Source of the DNA: Diphasiastrum complanatum | Lineage: Eukaryota; Streptophyta; Lycopodiopsida; Lycopodiales; Lycopodiaceae | NCBI GenBank assembly: GCA_029204225.1 | Contig: CM055098.1 | Location: forward strand, 47,307,939-47,371,938 | Direction of reading: 5' to 3' | DNA length: 64,000 bases | Shown: piece after piece, positions 36,293 to 48,353 of the stretch | How the letters are laid out: each line of letters opens with the position of its first letter | Position numbering within the stretch: the stretch's first letter is position 1 | Translations under genes and position numbers: made by a program | The notes under the pieces: model-generated | Told to the model about the DNA's origin: nothing | Database searches by the model: none | What the model saw: the letters and a program-made list of their open reading frames with translations, nothing else

Positions 36293-36930
36293 TGTTAGAA
36301 TTTAGCAATTTCCATAAGGTTTTTGATGAATATTAGACATCTATGTGGATTCACACGTGTGAGGACCTGTCCACACGTGTGAAATGACACTTGTAATATT
36401 CAGATCTATTTTGATTAGCTTTCATTTGAGTCTAATATGACATCTCCTAAATTATAAGAGTTAGGTCCTAGATTGTAGGAATCTAGAAGGTCAACACAAA
36501 CCACCAATGGATAATGTGGCAAACTTGATAGATCTTATCCAAAGTGGATATGGATAAGTACAATGAGCTGTCCTACACGTGCTGGATGCAGCTTAGAGAG
36601 ATATTATGATGAATTTGTACTTGATACATGATGGATCCATTATTGAGCTAATGATGAGAAATCTTGGTTTGTGAAGCTATCATTGTGTTTTGACTCTCTT
36701 AAGCACTTTCTTTGTGGATGAATGCTTTGTATAATAAGTAAATTATTTCTCTGTTATCAGACCGTATAGTAGCTATACTTCACACATGTGAAGCCGTGGA
36801 TCATCTTTTTTTATTGTTCTTGCTTGGAAACACAAAGATTGTCAAGTAGAAGCTAGATTTGGAAGCTAGTCTTGATATAGATCAAGATCCTAAGTTACCA
36901 ATCACTCTTTTTGATCATTTGTAGATCAAT
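36293..36930 (+). repeat. Element D 3' LTR (right end approximate)
   Basis: Starts TGTTAGAATTTAGC after the purine tract GAGGAGGAG. CACACGTGTG occurs twice (36352-36361 and 36372-36381), and a related TTCACACATGTGAAG lies near 36780. A TATAATAA-like box is near 36729. No second LTR is available, so the right end is an estimate. Confidence 0.65.
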
Positions 36931-37084
36931 TTCAGTCCATAAACTCTGAAATTCGACAAATAACAGTTTGGAGGATGGATGGAGACGTGGGAGGTGAGGA
37001 GCCTTGTCGAGGCGGCGAAAGGTTGATGAGGTTCATCCAAACAAAGGTGTCGGGAGAGAGTTGTGTGTCGGCAGAGAGTTATAT

Positions 37085-37877
37085 CACTAGAAGAAAAGGT
37101 AACAAAAATTGCGGCAAAAAATAGCAAAAATTGTGAAATTTTTTGCAATTTTTGTCTTTTTTTGTCAAAAAAAATTGCGGTAACGGTTACTGCAATTTTT
37201 TTGAAAAATTCGCAATTTCGGTCTTGCAATTTTTTTGGCTAATTTTCTATAATTTTTATGGCTAAATTAATAATAATAAAAAATTCAAAAACTCACCTGC
37301 AATTTTTTGACATGATAATTGCAGATTTATTTCTGCAATTTGTTTGGCTGATATTTTTTGCCAAATTTTTTGGGCAAAAATTGTCAAAAAATTGTGAAAA
37401 TTCATTTTCGCAATTGTTGTGGCAAAAATTGTGGATATATTTTCGCAATTTTTTTGCATAAATTGCGGATATATTTTCGCAATTTTTTTGCATAAATTGC
37501 GAAAAAAATTGCAGAAACTCATTTTCTCAATTTTTTTTAAAATAGTGTCAAAAAATTGTAGAAAATAAATCCGCAATAGAAAATAAAAATTGCAAAAAAC
37601 GGATTTATTTTCCACAATTTTTATACACTATTATGAAATAAAATTGCAAAAATGAATTTCCGCAATTTTTTTGGCAATTTTTGCCAAAAAAAACTTTTGT
37701 TGGCTAATATTGAAGATAATATCACCAATACAATTGCAAAAATGTTCCCAAGTTTTTGTTTAGAATTGCAGAATTGTTGCAATTGTAGAAGAAGCCTCGA
37801 CTAATTTAGAGACAAATTTTGGCTAAAATAACGAAAATAAATAATTGGCCTTGCACATTTCTTATAACTTTGTAGTG
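37085..37877. mobile_element. CACTA-like non-autonomous DNA transposon
   Basis: One end is CACTAGAAGAAAAGG and the other, read on the - strand, is CACTACAAAGTTATAAG: the CACTA-type termini of the EnSpm/CACTA superfamily. The interior is filled with repeats of TTGCAATTTTT / AAAAATTGCG in both orientations, like the sub-terminal arrays bound by CACTA transposases. The 3-bp flanks are TAT and TAA, so the target duplication is imperfect. There is no transposase; the long frame at 37262-37615 is built from the repeat itself (Asn-Cys-Phe runs). Confidence 0.6.
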
Positions 37878-38442
37878 TAAATTGTTGTGGAGCTTGATGT
37901 GCAAACAATTGATGGTATGAGACTTCATGGATTCCATAGCATAAAGCTTGGATTCAATCTGAGTCCTTACTAGAAAATGTAACACTTTTAAAAGTTAACA
38001 AGGGGTCTCAACGTCTATATATCTTGGCGTAGTTTGTCAATTTGTCAGCTAGTTATAAGAACTCATATTGAATTCCTTTTTGCTCAACATGTACAATATT
38101 TATATGTAAGGAATCCAACAATCACAGTGCCATATTCTAGTATATATACATACAAACTATCTCTATTGCAAACATTTGGAACAACTCTTACATAGCCTAC
38201 ACATATCGATCATTTATAATTAGTATGATTAGAGAATCTCAGTCCAAAATTAAAACAACAAATTAAACCACCCAATCAAATGGACCAAAAGAGAGAGAAT
38301 TTTCTCATCATACACAAATATTTTTTGTTAAAATACATCGACATGTCAAGTGTCTCATACAATCTCTTAAAATAGAAACTATAAAGGCAATTTAGGCCTT
38401 CAATAATGTTGCGATCAAAATTGTATAAAATGTTGCACTTGT
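37878..38442. other. Gene-free stretch before element G
   Basis: AT-rich sequence between the CACTA-like element and the 3' LTR of element G. Nothing recognisable. Confidence 0.5.
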
Positions 38443-38980
38443 TGAGAACTTTTCACACGTGTGAACCAGCTGCAAGCACAAAGGATCAAGAGAATGAATG
38501 ATTGCACACTAAACTAGCTTCTATTCCAAAAAAAAATGAGATGAAAAACATTGGCAAGCTAGTTAGCATGAAGGCAAGAGCATTCATCACAATCTAACTA
38601 TCATTACACCTCAAATGGATCAAATGGAAGCTTTACTTGAAGGAGCATATTCTTGTGGTACAAAGCCACCTTATTTATAGTACAAGAGGCCTTCTAGAAC
38701 TCGTGGAGAGAGAGAACAATCTAGATGCCACATTGCCTCTACCTCTCTACTAGATGACAAAAATAAGACTTGAGAATCTCTCTTTCTGAGAATCCTTTGA
38801 CCTACAAGAGTAGCCTCAAATGCTTCTTGATAGGTTCTAGACCTACACATCACTATGAAGACAAAAAATTAACTTGACTCTTATTGGAAAGTTACTAGAC
38901 TAGTCTACCTCAAGTTTGGACAAACCCCAAAACTTGAATCTCTAAGTTCTATATTATTTTAATTTTACAATATTTTCACA
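38443..38980 (-). repeat. Element G 3' LTR
   Basis: 538 bp. It contains CACACGTGTG at 38454-38463, eleven bases from the U5 end, the same relative place as in element B. On the - strand the purine tract ATTTTAAGGAG precedes it. Confidence 0.9.
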
Positions 38981-39002
38981 CTCCTTAAAATAAAAATAAT
39001 AT

Positions 39003-42000
39003 TTACAATACTAAGGACTTGGAGATCAAGCCAAGATTTGATCTATGTCTTTCAAAGTCCTTCTTAGCTAGAGGCTTGGTGAGTAAATCTGCATAACAAT
39101 TTGAAGTTGATACATGCTCAAGGAGAATCTCACCATCCATAACTTTTTCTCTTATATAGTGGTGTGCTACCTCTATGTGTTTACTTCTTGCATGGAAGAT
39201 TGGATTACTTGCAAGATATTGGGCCGAGATTCTATCACATTTGATGCAAGGTATTTCCTCCTCTTGAATGATCCCGAGCTCCAATAGTAATCTTCTGATC
39301 CAAATGACTTCCTTTGTTGTGATAGTCAAAGCCTTGTACTCGGCTTCACATGAGGATAAGGAGATAGTGTCTTGCTTCTTAGATTGCCAAGAGACAATAT
39401 TACCTCCCAAAAATATTGTATAAGCACTAGTGGACTTTCGATCCACCTTATCACCTGCAAAATCCGAATCTGAAAAGGCAACAAGACTTAAATCATGTCT
39501 TTTAAAACAAAGTCCATAGTCTTGAGTAGATGCTCTAAGGAGATCTTGGTATTAGAAGTAAATCCAAGTTGCTTCCACATAATAGAATGTCATCAACATA
39601 AATAAGTAGCATGATTATATCATTACCAACATGTTTAAGATATAATGATGGATCATATGAACTTATCTTGAAACCAATAGAAAGAAGATAAGTGTTCAAC
39701 CTCTCATACCAAGCCCTTGGAGCTTGTTTCAAGCCATAAAGACTTTTCAAAATCCTTTGCCATTCACAAAAAAACTTGGAGGTTGATGCATATATATTTC
39801 TTCTTCTAAGTAACCATTTAAGAAAGCATTGGAAACATCAAGTTTAAGCATTTTCCAATTATAAAAGCAACAAATAGTAATGAGAATTCTAATGGTTACC
39901 ATCTTTGCTACGGGAGCAAAGGTTTCTTCATAATCTATGCCTTTGATTTGGGCATAGCCTTTAGCACAAAGCCTTGCTTTGAACTTATTGATTGATCCAT
40001 CATTATTGAGCTTGATTCTATAGACCCACTTGCATCCAATGACATGCTTGTCATTAGGTGGATCTACAAGTTGCCAAGTCTCATTTTGCATCAAAGCTTC
40101 ATACTCGGCTTCCATAGCTTTGATCTAATCCTTTTATTGAAGAACTTCCTCCACACTTGATGGTTCTTCAATGGAAGTGTGAAAAGCATGTAGAGAACTT
40201 GAATCCTCCACTTGTTTGTCTTTTTTCAAGTAGGTGAGTCTTCTAGGCTTGGGTCTCTCTTGGGTTGATCTTCTTGGAGTCATTGATATACTCAGCTTCT
40301 CTTGTGATCTTGGCCCCAACAAGTCTTCATCTTGATCAATACTTGATGAAAAGACTCCTCCTTGATAAATAAGCTCTTAAGATTCCTGCACATTGTCCTT
40401 CATGTACATTCGATCTTCATGGAAGATCACATCTCTACTTATCATAGTTTGATTAGTAGATGGAACAAAAATCCTATAGGCTTTACTTGAGTAGACTATC
40501 ATAATACTTTTAAGAGCATTAGCATCTTCTTTTTTTCTTGTTTCAAGAGGTTTATGTACAAAGCATACACATCCAAATGCTCTAAGATGATTGACCTCAG
40601 GTTTCCTTCCATACAACTTTTCTTAAGGTGAAATATCTTCTATAGCATGATTTGGCAAGAAATTGCAAAGATAGTTAGCACATCCTATTGCTCCTCCACA
40701 AAAATCTTTAGAAAGAGAGGCTCCTAGTGTAAGTGCCTTTGCACATTCACATAGAGCTCTATTTCTTCTATCGGCCACTCCATTAGATTGAGGAGAGTAG
40801 GAACAATTGAAATCTCTTCTAATGCCAAAATCATTACAAAAGTTTATGAACTTTGTGGAGATGTATTTCAATAAATGTTATAAAACATGTAGCTCCACCC
40901 TTGCTCTTGGTGGATGAGAAATGGATGTCGCTATGGATGAGTTCCAAAGGTGCTTTGGACTTGATGGTTGATCTTTGATGTGGCCTTGCATGTGATTTGG
41001 CCAATGCACATGCATCACAAGGACTTGGCTCCTTGATCGCACATAGATTGCATGGCCTTGGAGTTGGGATGGCCCAACCTCCTATGGCATAGATCTTCAT
41101 TTGAAAGCTTTCCCCTTGTAGCACAATATCCAAGCAAAGATTAGCATTTCCATTTCCATCAAGCTTGAATAACCTCCCAAAATGAGAACATGATGCTATT
41201 ATATCATCATCTTTTGTGATCAAGCAAGTACCATCTTTAAAATCTACTTGTAGACCATCATCATTGAGTTTGGCCTACACTTATTAGATTTTTAGTCAAA
41301 CTATGAACATAGAGCACATCGTTGAGATCAAGCTTATCTAGAGATATGCTTCCTATGGCTTCTATCATACATTCCTCATCATTTGTTGTATAGATACAAC
41401 TTTTAGATCCTTTGTATGGTGCAAGATTACAAAAAGAGTTTTTATCACTACTCATGTGGGATGAGGCACCACTATCTAGCCACCATACATTAGAATGCTT
41501 GAAAGAGGAAGATGAAAAGTTAGACATCATAAGTGAATCTTCTTTGTCACAAGGAGATTCATCTTCACAAGTGATGTTGGCTTGCTTTTTCCTTTTGTAG
41601 CATTGGGAGGCAAAATGCCCCTTCTTGCCACATGAGAAACAAGTAACCTTGTACTTGTTCTTCTTCACATTGGATGAGCTTGATTCCTCCTCGGATGTCA
41701 TCCCCATTTCTTTTGTGTTGTCCTTGGAGCTCTTGCCATTCTTCTTGTCTTTTCTCTTCTCCTTGGATTTGGTGAAGAGTGCTTGATCACTTCCTCCATC
41801 CTTGAGAGATAATCTCTCAAATCTTGCCACTCGAGTTTGATGCCTAGACTCCTCGACTATCAAGGCTCCTTGTAAGACTTTTAAAGAGGGTAGGTTGCAT
41901 AAGATTGAACAATGGTATCAAAATCCTCACTTAATCCATTCAAAATAACTTGAACAATTTCTTTGGATTTGATAGAATCATCTATGCAACAAAGATCTTT

Positions 42001-42399
42001 ATGGAGATCCTTGACTCTAGAAACATAGGATGAAGCACTTTCATCCTTTCTTTGAAAATTTTGAGAAATCATATTTCTTAGAGTAAGGACTCTTGAAGTG
42101 CTTTTAGACTCATAAATGGATTGAAGAGTACTCCATGCTTCTTGAGCATTGACACAAGAGCTAATCTCTCTTAGAACCTCATTAGAGATATTTAGCTTAA
42201 AAACATGAAGAGCAACACGTGCTCTTTTCTTGAATTTGGGAATTTCTTGAGGATTAGTAGGCTCCTCCTCATTCCCATTCACTATATCTATTAGATATTG
42301 AAGTACAAGAATGGATTCTATCCTCACTTTCCATGTACCATAATTTGTAGAAGTGAGTCTTTCACTTTGTTCTAATAGATAAGATCCCATTGAAGTCAT
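39003..42399 (-). pseudogene. Element G gag-pol polyprotein, broken
   Basis: Gag starts at 42399 (MTSMGSYLLEQSERL), aligned with E and B. A stop at 41881 separates it from the second gag part with CFSCGKKGHFASQCY and protease WWLDSGASSHMSSD (41261-41863). Pre-integrase and integrase survive in pieces (40834-41223, 40623-40871 with SPQSNGVADRRNR, 40377-40616), the connection at 40134-40322, the RT start at 39747-40115 (KFKARLCAKGYAQ; LDVSNAFLNGYLEEE), and the RT core at 39535-39750 with YVDDILLCGSN. About 90 codons between RT and RNase H are missing near 39540. RNase H and its tail (39003-39446: DRKSTSAYT; SCEAEYKAL; DLLTKPLAKKDFERHRS) are open. Confidence 0.9.
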
Positions 42400-43135
42400 G
42401 CCTAGAAAATTGATTTTGGCTTACTAAATGAATGTTTTCAGAGGTTCAAAACTAATCAAATGTAAACTATTGATCACTTGGAATCAAGTAACAAATTATT
42501 GAGAATTCAAAGAAGGCCAAAAATAGCAATTTCGAGGTGCTAGTCAAAACTTGCACTTAATTTTTCAAAGCAAAAGTGGATGAAGTAAATCTGAGTTCAC
42601 ACGTGTAAAATAGCTTAAAAAAGTCAGATTTATCATTTAGAAAGTTTCATCCATTCATAGGATCATATATCCAAACAATGCTTCTTAGATTGAAGAAAAA
42701 TGAAAAATAGTCAAAATAAGCTATTTTGACTCCTCCAATAAAGGATCTTTGATAGTACAGCCTTCAAGCATGTAAAACTCTGTTTTTCTTCTTCAAGATG
42801 CCTCACTTTGAGTGCAAAGAACTCTCCTTAGATCCACCAATCCTCTTGAGGTCACTTGCATCACAAGCTACACTTGATTAGCTTTCCATTCATATGCGAC
42901 ATGGATGGAAAAGATGAGAAGTAACATAGCCCCCACTCTATCTTGATTAGAGGCCTCACATGTGCTACTACAGTAGGCCGTACAACTCTTAAATCAGAGA
43001 AAAAAATACATTAATAAGTGATGTTTGGAGTGGATCTAGTTAGCTCAAAATCGAGTGCTAGTAAGAGGCCAAATTTCAACAACAATGATGAGAAGTCATT
43101 CCATTTGACAAAGCAATGATTAGATGTGTATTCTC
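42400..43135 (-). other. Element G leader, cut by element E
   Basis: Non-coding leader between gag and the site where E inserted (target CTATC at 43136-43140). The last few bases of the leader, with the primer site, lie beyond E at 49002-49020. It contains a degenerate copy of the palindrome (CACACGTGTA near 42599). Confidence 0.7.
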
Positions 43136-43140
43136 CTATC

Positions 43141-43793
43141 TGTGAAAAATTGTCAACTAGTAGTATTTTCCTAACTTGAGATTTTGTAGGCCTATGGCCA
43201 AATAAAAGTTAGAGATAGGTTCATACATGTATGTAGAGGCCCAAAGTATGTGTACACTACTTTTGAGGTCACATTAATTAGAGGAGGTCGAGTGTGGAGC
43301 TCTTCTATTGGCTCATAATTTGGTGCATTCCTATTTGACCAAATTTCTAGGTAGATGGGTGAAGCCTATTGGACCCCAATTTTAGCCTATCATAAGACAA
43401 GTGGCCAAGAGGCACTATGGCTGCTATAAATAGCCATCTCCACGAGTATGTACACATCTCATTTTCATTCTATTGAATGAATGTTATGCTCTTTGAAGAT
43501 CCATCTTCTTCTCTCTCACTTTTTTGTTCATATCTTGCATTCTAGCCACTAGAATTGTGATTTCTTTGTTGCTATGGCTTCACACGTGTGAAATGCAGGT
43601 TGTAGGCTCTGAAGTACGGACAGGGACAGCAAGTTTCTGTTTGTGGAAGCTTATGATCAGATCTTGATGTTTAGTTGATGTTTAGTATGCTTAACATCAC
43701 AATTTCTATCATTTTTTCAATCTAGATGTGCATAACTTCCATGGCCAAGATCTTTATGAAACTTTAGCATCTTTTGGATCTGAGTTTTTCACA
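43141..43793 (+). repeat. Element E 5' LTR
   Basis: TGTGAAAAATTG...TTTTTCACA, 653 bp. It has a TATAAATA box at about 43425 and CACACGTGTG at 43581-43590, downstream of the TATA box and so within the transcribed leader. The 6-bp termini TGTGAA/TTCACA are inverted repeats. Confidence 0.97.
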
Positions 43794-43805
43794 TGGTATC
43801 AGAGC
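43794..43805 (+). other. Element E primer-binding site
   Basis: TGGTATCAGAGC, complementary to the 3' end of plant initiator methionine tRNA, with no spacer after the LTR. Confidence 0.93.
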
Positions 43806-44402
43806 ATTAGGCGGCCAAATGTGCAGGTTTTGCCAGATTTAGAAGAGATTTGTGGGCGAGTTTGCTTTTGTAGCATTCCAATCAAGTTTCTAGCTAAAAA
43901 TCTTGTTGATTTATGTGTAGAAATTGGATCTTTGTGATCAAAACATCATTTGTATGCATTTCAATTGAAGTAGGGCGAATTCCCTCTGTACTTATCAGAA
44001 TAAGGAGACAAAATTTGTTTTGGAAAGAGGGAGATGCAAGATCCAACAAGATCCTATTAGTTTTCCATTCTAGCATATAGTTTTTTGATTCAATTTCTTG
44101 CTTCTTCATGTCAAAAACTTCAAAATTGATGTAACCCTCTGATTTTCAGTTTGCTGAATGATTCAAGAGTGTATTTCAATCTTAGGAGTGAGGGAAAAGC
44201 AAGTATATTGAGGTTTGGTCTTGGTTTGATCAAGAAATCATAAAACTAGTGGCTAAAATTGAGGAAAAAGTGAGGAAAAGAGAGAAAAAGTAAGGTTTTA
44301 GGTTCCAAATCTTTGTGATTTCTTCTTGTGTTTCATTTGTTGATTCAAGAGAGTGCTTAGTGCATTGGAACAGGTCAAAGATCAGAGATCAATCATTGCA
44401 AC

Positions 44403-47400
44403 ATGGCTACAAATGGAGGCTACATGTTGGAAAGCAATGATAGGCTTACCTCCCTCAACTATTCTACTTGGAAAGTAAGGATGGAGTCTTTGCTTGAGAT
44501 GAATGAGTTGATGGATATTGTTGTAGGTGTGGAGGAGAGACCTTTGGCACCTCAAGAACAATTGAGGTATGACAAGAGGGCAAAGAAAGCCCTTCACATG
44601 ATCAAGATGAATGTGACAAATGAGCTTATCAAAGAGGTTGGTAAGTGCACATCATCTAGTGAAGCTTGGGAAGCCTTGAAGAAGGTTTATGAATCCAAGT
44701 CTACTTCTAGAGTGTTGACTTTAAGAAGGCAAATCTTTTCTTGTATGCAAAAGAAGAGTGAGAGTGGACATGCTTTTGTTTTGAGAGTTAAAGCATTGAA
44801 TGATGAGTTAGCATGCATTAATGATGGCATAAATAATGAGGAGCTTGTTCAAGTGATTCTCAATGGCTTGTTGGATGATCATGCTAATCTTGTTCAAAGT
44901 TATGCTATCCAAAAATGTTTACCAAGTGTTGGAGACTTGCAAGAGGTCTTGTTGGCTGAAGAATTCAGGTTGCAAGCAAGAGTGGGAGCATCTTCTACAT
45001 CTCAAGGAGGAGAAGAGGAGGCAATGTTCTCTAAAGGCAAGTTCAAGGGCAAAGGTAAAAGCAATTGGTCTAAAGGGCAAGACCAAGGTGAGCACTCTAC
45101 TTTTGGCAAAAAGAAGGATAGATCTAAGCTAAAATGTTTCTATTGTGGAGTCAAAGGGCATTTTGCTAGCGATTGTTTTAAGAAAAAGAGGGATCAAGGG
45201 GAAAAGCAAACCAATCTAACTATTGATGAGGGTGGGGATGAGCTTCTTTCAAATGATGCTTTTGTTATGTCATCTTGCTTGTTGGCTAATCATGGAGACA
45301 TTGATCCTTGGTGGATTGATAGTGGAGCCACTTCTCATATGACATATCATAAAGAGTATTTTTCATCTTTAATGGCATTTGATGGTGATAGGAAGGTAAT
45401 CTATACCGCAAATGATGGTGAGTGTGCAATCAAGGGGATTGGCACAATTCCTATTTCACTTTCTACAAATAGGAATATAGAATTGAAAGATGTTTTGCTC
45501 ATTCCATCCATTACCAAGAACTTACTTAGTGTAAGCCAAATGCTTGACAAAGGATTCAAAGTTGAGTTTGATGGTGATGCTTGCTTGATCAAAAAGGGGT
45601 GTAGTATCATTGCAAAAGGGAAAAGGCAAGGGAAATTGTTCAAGCTTGATGCATGTGTTGTTGCTAACCAAGTTGGATGCATGGCAAATGAACAAATGTC
45701 AATTCAAGAGGTATGGCATAAAAGGATGGGACATCTCAACTACAAGGCCTTGGAGGAAATAGCCAAAAAGGAGGTAGTAAGGGGACTTCCCAAGTCTCTT
45801 ACTTGCTTGAATCATGTTTGTGAAGAATGTGCTTTGTCTAAATCACATAGATTGCCATATACTAGATCTATATCTAGATCTAAGATGCCTTTTTCTCTCT
45901 TGCATTCGGATATTCATGGTGTTACTACAATTAGCAATGGAGGTGCTAAGATGTATGTAACTTTCATTGATGATTTTAGTAGATTTTGTTGGGTTTATCT
46001 ACTAAAGAGCAAGGATGAGGTGTTTGATGTGTTTGTCAAGTTCAAAGTTGCTATTGAGACTCAATTTACAACCAAAATCAAATGCTTGAGGAGCGACAAT
46101 GGTGGTGAATACATTTCTAACAAATTCAAAGCCTTTTGCGATGAGCATGGGATCAAGAGGGAGTACACATGTCCAAGAACACCACAACAAAATGGAGTGG
46201 CCGAGAGGAAGAATAGAACCTTGTGTGAGAGTGCAAAGGCAATGAGATTGAATGCTAATCTTCCTAAACCTTTTTGGAGTGATGCTTTGTTGTGTGCAAA
46301 TTTCCTATGCAATAGATGGCCAAGTGTTGTATTGGAAGGAAAAACCCCTTTTGAAGCTTTGTTTGGTATGAAGCCTAATGTCAAGTTTCTAAGAACTTTT
46401 GGATGCATTTGCTACTTCAACATTACTCTTGATGATAGAACTAAGGAGGATCCATCTTCAAGAAAGGGCATTTTTGTTGGTTATAGTGAAGTAAGCAAAG
46501 CATATAGGATTTATGTTTCTTCAATCAAGAAAGTGTTCACAAGTAGGGATGTCATTTTTGATGAAAGTAACATTCCAAAAGTTGTTTCAAGTGATGATGG
46601 TGTTGTTGCAACTAATGTGCTTGATGACAATGGAGTTGATGACACATTGGATGTGGATGTTGAAGAAGCCTCTTCAAGTCAAATTCCAAGGAGAACTCCA
46701 AGGCATAAAGTGAAACCCTCAAGGCTCACTTATGATGGCAAAGGTAAGCAAGTGGTGGATGGATCCAACTATGCTTTCCTAACTTCTTTTGATGTACCTT
46801 CATGTGTAGATGAAGCAAGGCAAAAAGAGGAATGGATCCAAGCAATGGATCTTGAGTTTGAAGCACTTATGAAGAACAACACATGGAGATTGGTGGAGCT
46901 TCCAAAGGGCAAAAGTGCAATTGGATGCAAATGGATCTTCAAGGTAAAGACAAATCAAGATGGATCTATCAACAAGTTGAAGGCAAGGTTGGTGGCTAAA
47001 GGTTATGCTCAAGAGCATGGCATTGACTATGAGGAAACCTTTGCACCCGTGGCAAAGATGGTGAGCATAAGAGTAATCATTTCCCTTGCAACTCTTTATG
47101 GATGGGATCTTTGGCAATTAGACATTTCTAATGCTTTCTTGAATGGTGATCTTGAAGAGGAAGTCTACATGGAGCAACCCGAGAGCTATGTTTCTCATAG
47201 CAAGCCTAATCATGTGTGTTTTCTACAAAAAAGTTTGTATGGTCTTAAGCAAGCACCAAGGAGTTGGTATGCTAGGCTTAACTCTTTTCTACTTTCTCAA
47301 AACTTCACTATGAGTGAGTATGATCATTCACTTTACTTTAGAATTAGTGCTAATGATGTTACAATCCTTCTAATTTATGTGGATGACATTATTTTAAGTG

Positions 47401-48353
47401 GAGGGAACAAGGAAGATATAGAAGATATCAAGAAAGCACTAAAAAAGGAATTTGAAGTGCATGATCTTGGTCTTTTGAGCTATATCTTAGGAATAGAAGT
47501 AATTAGAACTTCTCAAATCACTTTTATTTCACAAGAGAAGTATGCTATTTCTATTCTCAATAGATTTCATATGGTAGATGCAAATCCTATTGATACACCT
47601 ATGGAATCACATGTAAAGCTAACTATAAGAGGTAATGAAAGATCCTTCGAGGACATTACTCTCTATAGGAAGCTAATAGGTTCTCTTATATATCTAACCA
47701 TCACAAGACCTGATTTATCTTATTGTGTTGGTAGATTAAGCCAATTCATGCAAGATCCTAGCATAGAACATTGGAAACTAGGAAAGAGGATCTTGAGATA
47801 CATCTCGGGAACAAAAGATTTTGGCATTGTTTATAGAGGCTCATCACCTAACTTATTTGGTTTTTCAGATTCAGATTTTGCAGGAGACCTTATGGATAGA
47901 AAATCCATAAATGCACATGCTATTTTCATAGGTGATGGAGCTATCTCATGGATGTCGAAGAAACAAGCAACTATATCACTTTCTTCTAGTGAGGCCGAGT
48001 ACAAAGCTTTGACATCATGCACAAAGGAGATGGTGTGGATCAAGAGGATGATTATGGAGCTTCATTTGCTGGATTTTTCAGAGAGTCCAATCATCTTTTG
48101 TGACAACCTTTCAGCCCAAAGTCTAGCAAGCAATCCGGTTTTCCATGCAAGGAGCAAACATATCGAGGTGGCTTACCATTTTGTGAGAGAACAAGTGTTG
48201 GCAAAAGAGATCAAGCTTGAACATGTCCCATCAAAGGAATGTGTGGCTGATATCTTTACCAAAGCATTGGGAAAGGACTTATTTTTCAAGCATAGAACAA
48301 GTCTTGGTGTACTTTCTAAATCTATGCTAAAACTAGTTGAAGAGGGAGTGTGA
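44403..48353 (+). CDS. Element E gag-pol polyprotein, 1316 residues, intact
   Basis: A complete Ty1/Copia polyprotein. Gag fills about residues 1-300 (WKVRMESLLEMNELMDIVV near 24; CCHC zinc knuckle CFYCGVKGHFASDC at about 245-258). Protease has WWIDSGATSHM, with DSG near 305. Pre-integrase HHCC: WHKRMGHLN near 437 and CEEC near 472. Integrase catalytic triad: D503 (HSDIHG), D565 (SDNGGEY) and E601 (GVAERKN), a D-35-E spacing. RT: KARLVAKGYAQ, QLDISNAFLNGDLEEEVYM, LKQAPRSWYARLN and the catalytic YVDD at 992-995. RNase H: FSDSDFAGD near 1156, SSSEAEYKAL, then the tail HARSKHIEVAYHFVRE. All catalytic residues are present. The start is the first ATG after a leader of about 600 nt and matches the start of B and G. 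The TGA stop (48351-48353) lies inside the 3' LTR. Gag and pol share one frame with no shift, as is usual for Copia. Confidence 0.96.
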   Translation: MATNGGYMLESNDRLTSLNYSTWKVRMESLLEMNELMDIVVGVEERPLAPQEQLRYDKRAKKALHMIKMNVTNELIKEVGKCTSSSEAWEALKKVYESKSTSRVLTLRRQIFSCMQKKSESGHAFVLRVKALNDELACINDGINNEELVQVILNGLLDDHANLVQSYAIQKCLPSVGDLQEVLLAEEFRLQARVGASSTSQGGEEEAMFSKGKFKGKGKSNWSKGQDQGEHSTFGKKKDRSKLKCFYCGVKGHFASDCFKKKRDQGEKQTNLTIDEGGDELLSNDAFVMSSCLLANHGDIDPWWIDSGATSHMTYHKEYFSSLMAFDGDRKVIYTANDGECAIKGIGTIPISLSTNRNIELKDVLLIPSITKNLLSVSQMLDKGFKVEFDGDACLIKKGCSIIAKGKRQGKLFKLDACVVANQVGCMANEQMSIQEVWHKRMGHLNYKALEEIAKKEVVRGLPKSLTCLNHVCEECALSKSHRLPYTRSISRSKMPFSLLHSDIHGVTTISNGGAKMYVTFIDDFSRFCWVYLLKSKDEVFDVFVKFKVAIETQFTTKIKCLRSDNGGEYISNKFKAFCDEHGIKREYTCPRTPQQNGVAERKNRTLCESAKAMRLNANLPKPFWSDALLCANFLCNRWPSVVLEGKTPFEALFGMKPNVKFLRTFGCICYFNITLDDRTKEDPSSRKGIFVGYSEVSKAYRIYVSSIKKVFTSRDVIFDESNIPKVVSSDDGVVATNVLDDNGVDDTLDVDVEEASSSQIPRRTPRHKVKPSRLTYDGKGKQVVDGSNYAFLTSFDVPSCVDEARQKEEWIQAMDLEFEALMKNNTWRLVELPKGKSAIGCKWIFKVKTNQDGSINKLKARLVAKGYAQEHGIDYEETFAPVAKMVSIRVIISLATLYGWDLWQLDISNAFLNGDLEEEVYMEQPESYVSHSKPNHVCFLQKSLYGLKQAPRSWYARLNSFLLSQNFTMSEYDHSLYFRISANDVTILLIYVDDIILSGGNKEDIEDIKKALKKEFEVHDLGLLSYILGIEVIRTSQITFISQEKYAISILNRFHMVDANPIDTPMESHVKLTIRGNERSFEDITLYRKLIGSLIYLTITRPDLSYCVGRLSQFMQDPSIEHWKLGKRILRYISGTKDFGIVYRGSSPNLFGFSDSDFAGDLMDRKSINAHAIFIGDGAISWMSKKQATISLSSSEAEYKALTSCTKEMVWIKRMIMELHLLDFSESPIIFCDNLSAQSLASNPVFHARSKHIEVAYHFVREQVLAKEIKLEHVPSKECVADIFTKALGKDLFFKHRTSLGVLSKSMLKLVEEGV

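Noticed and set aside
37262-37615. 117-codon frame rich in Asn, Cys and Phe
   Set aside because: Its sequence is a translation of the AATTGC repeats of the CACTA-like element.
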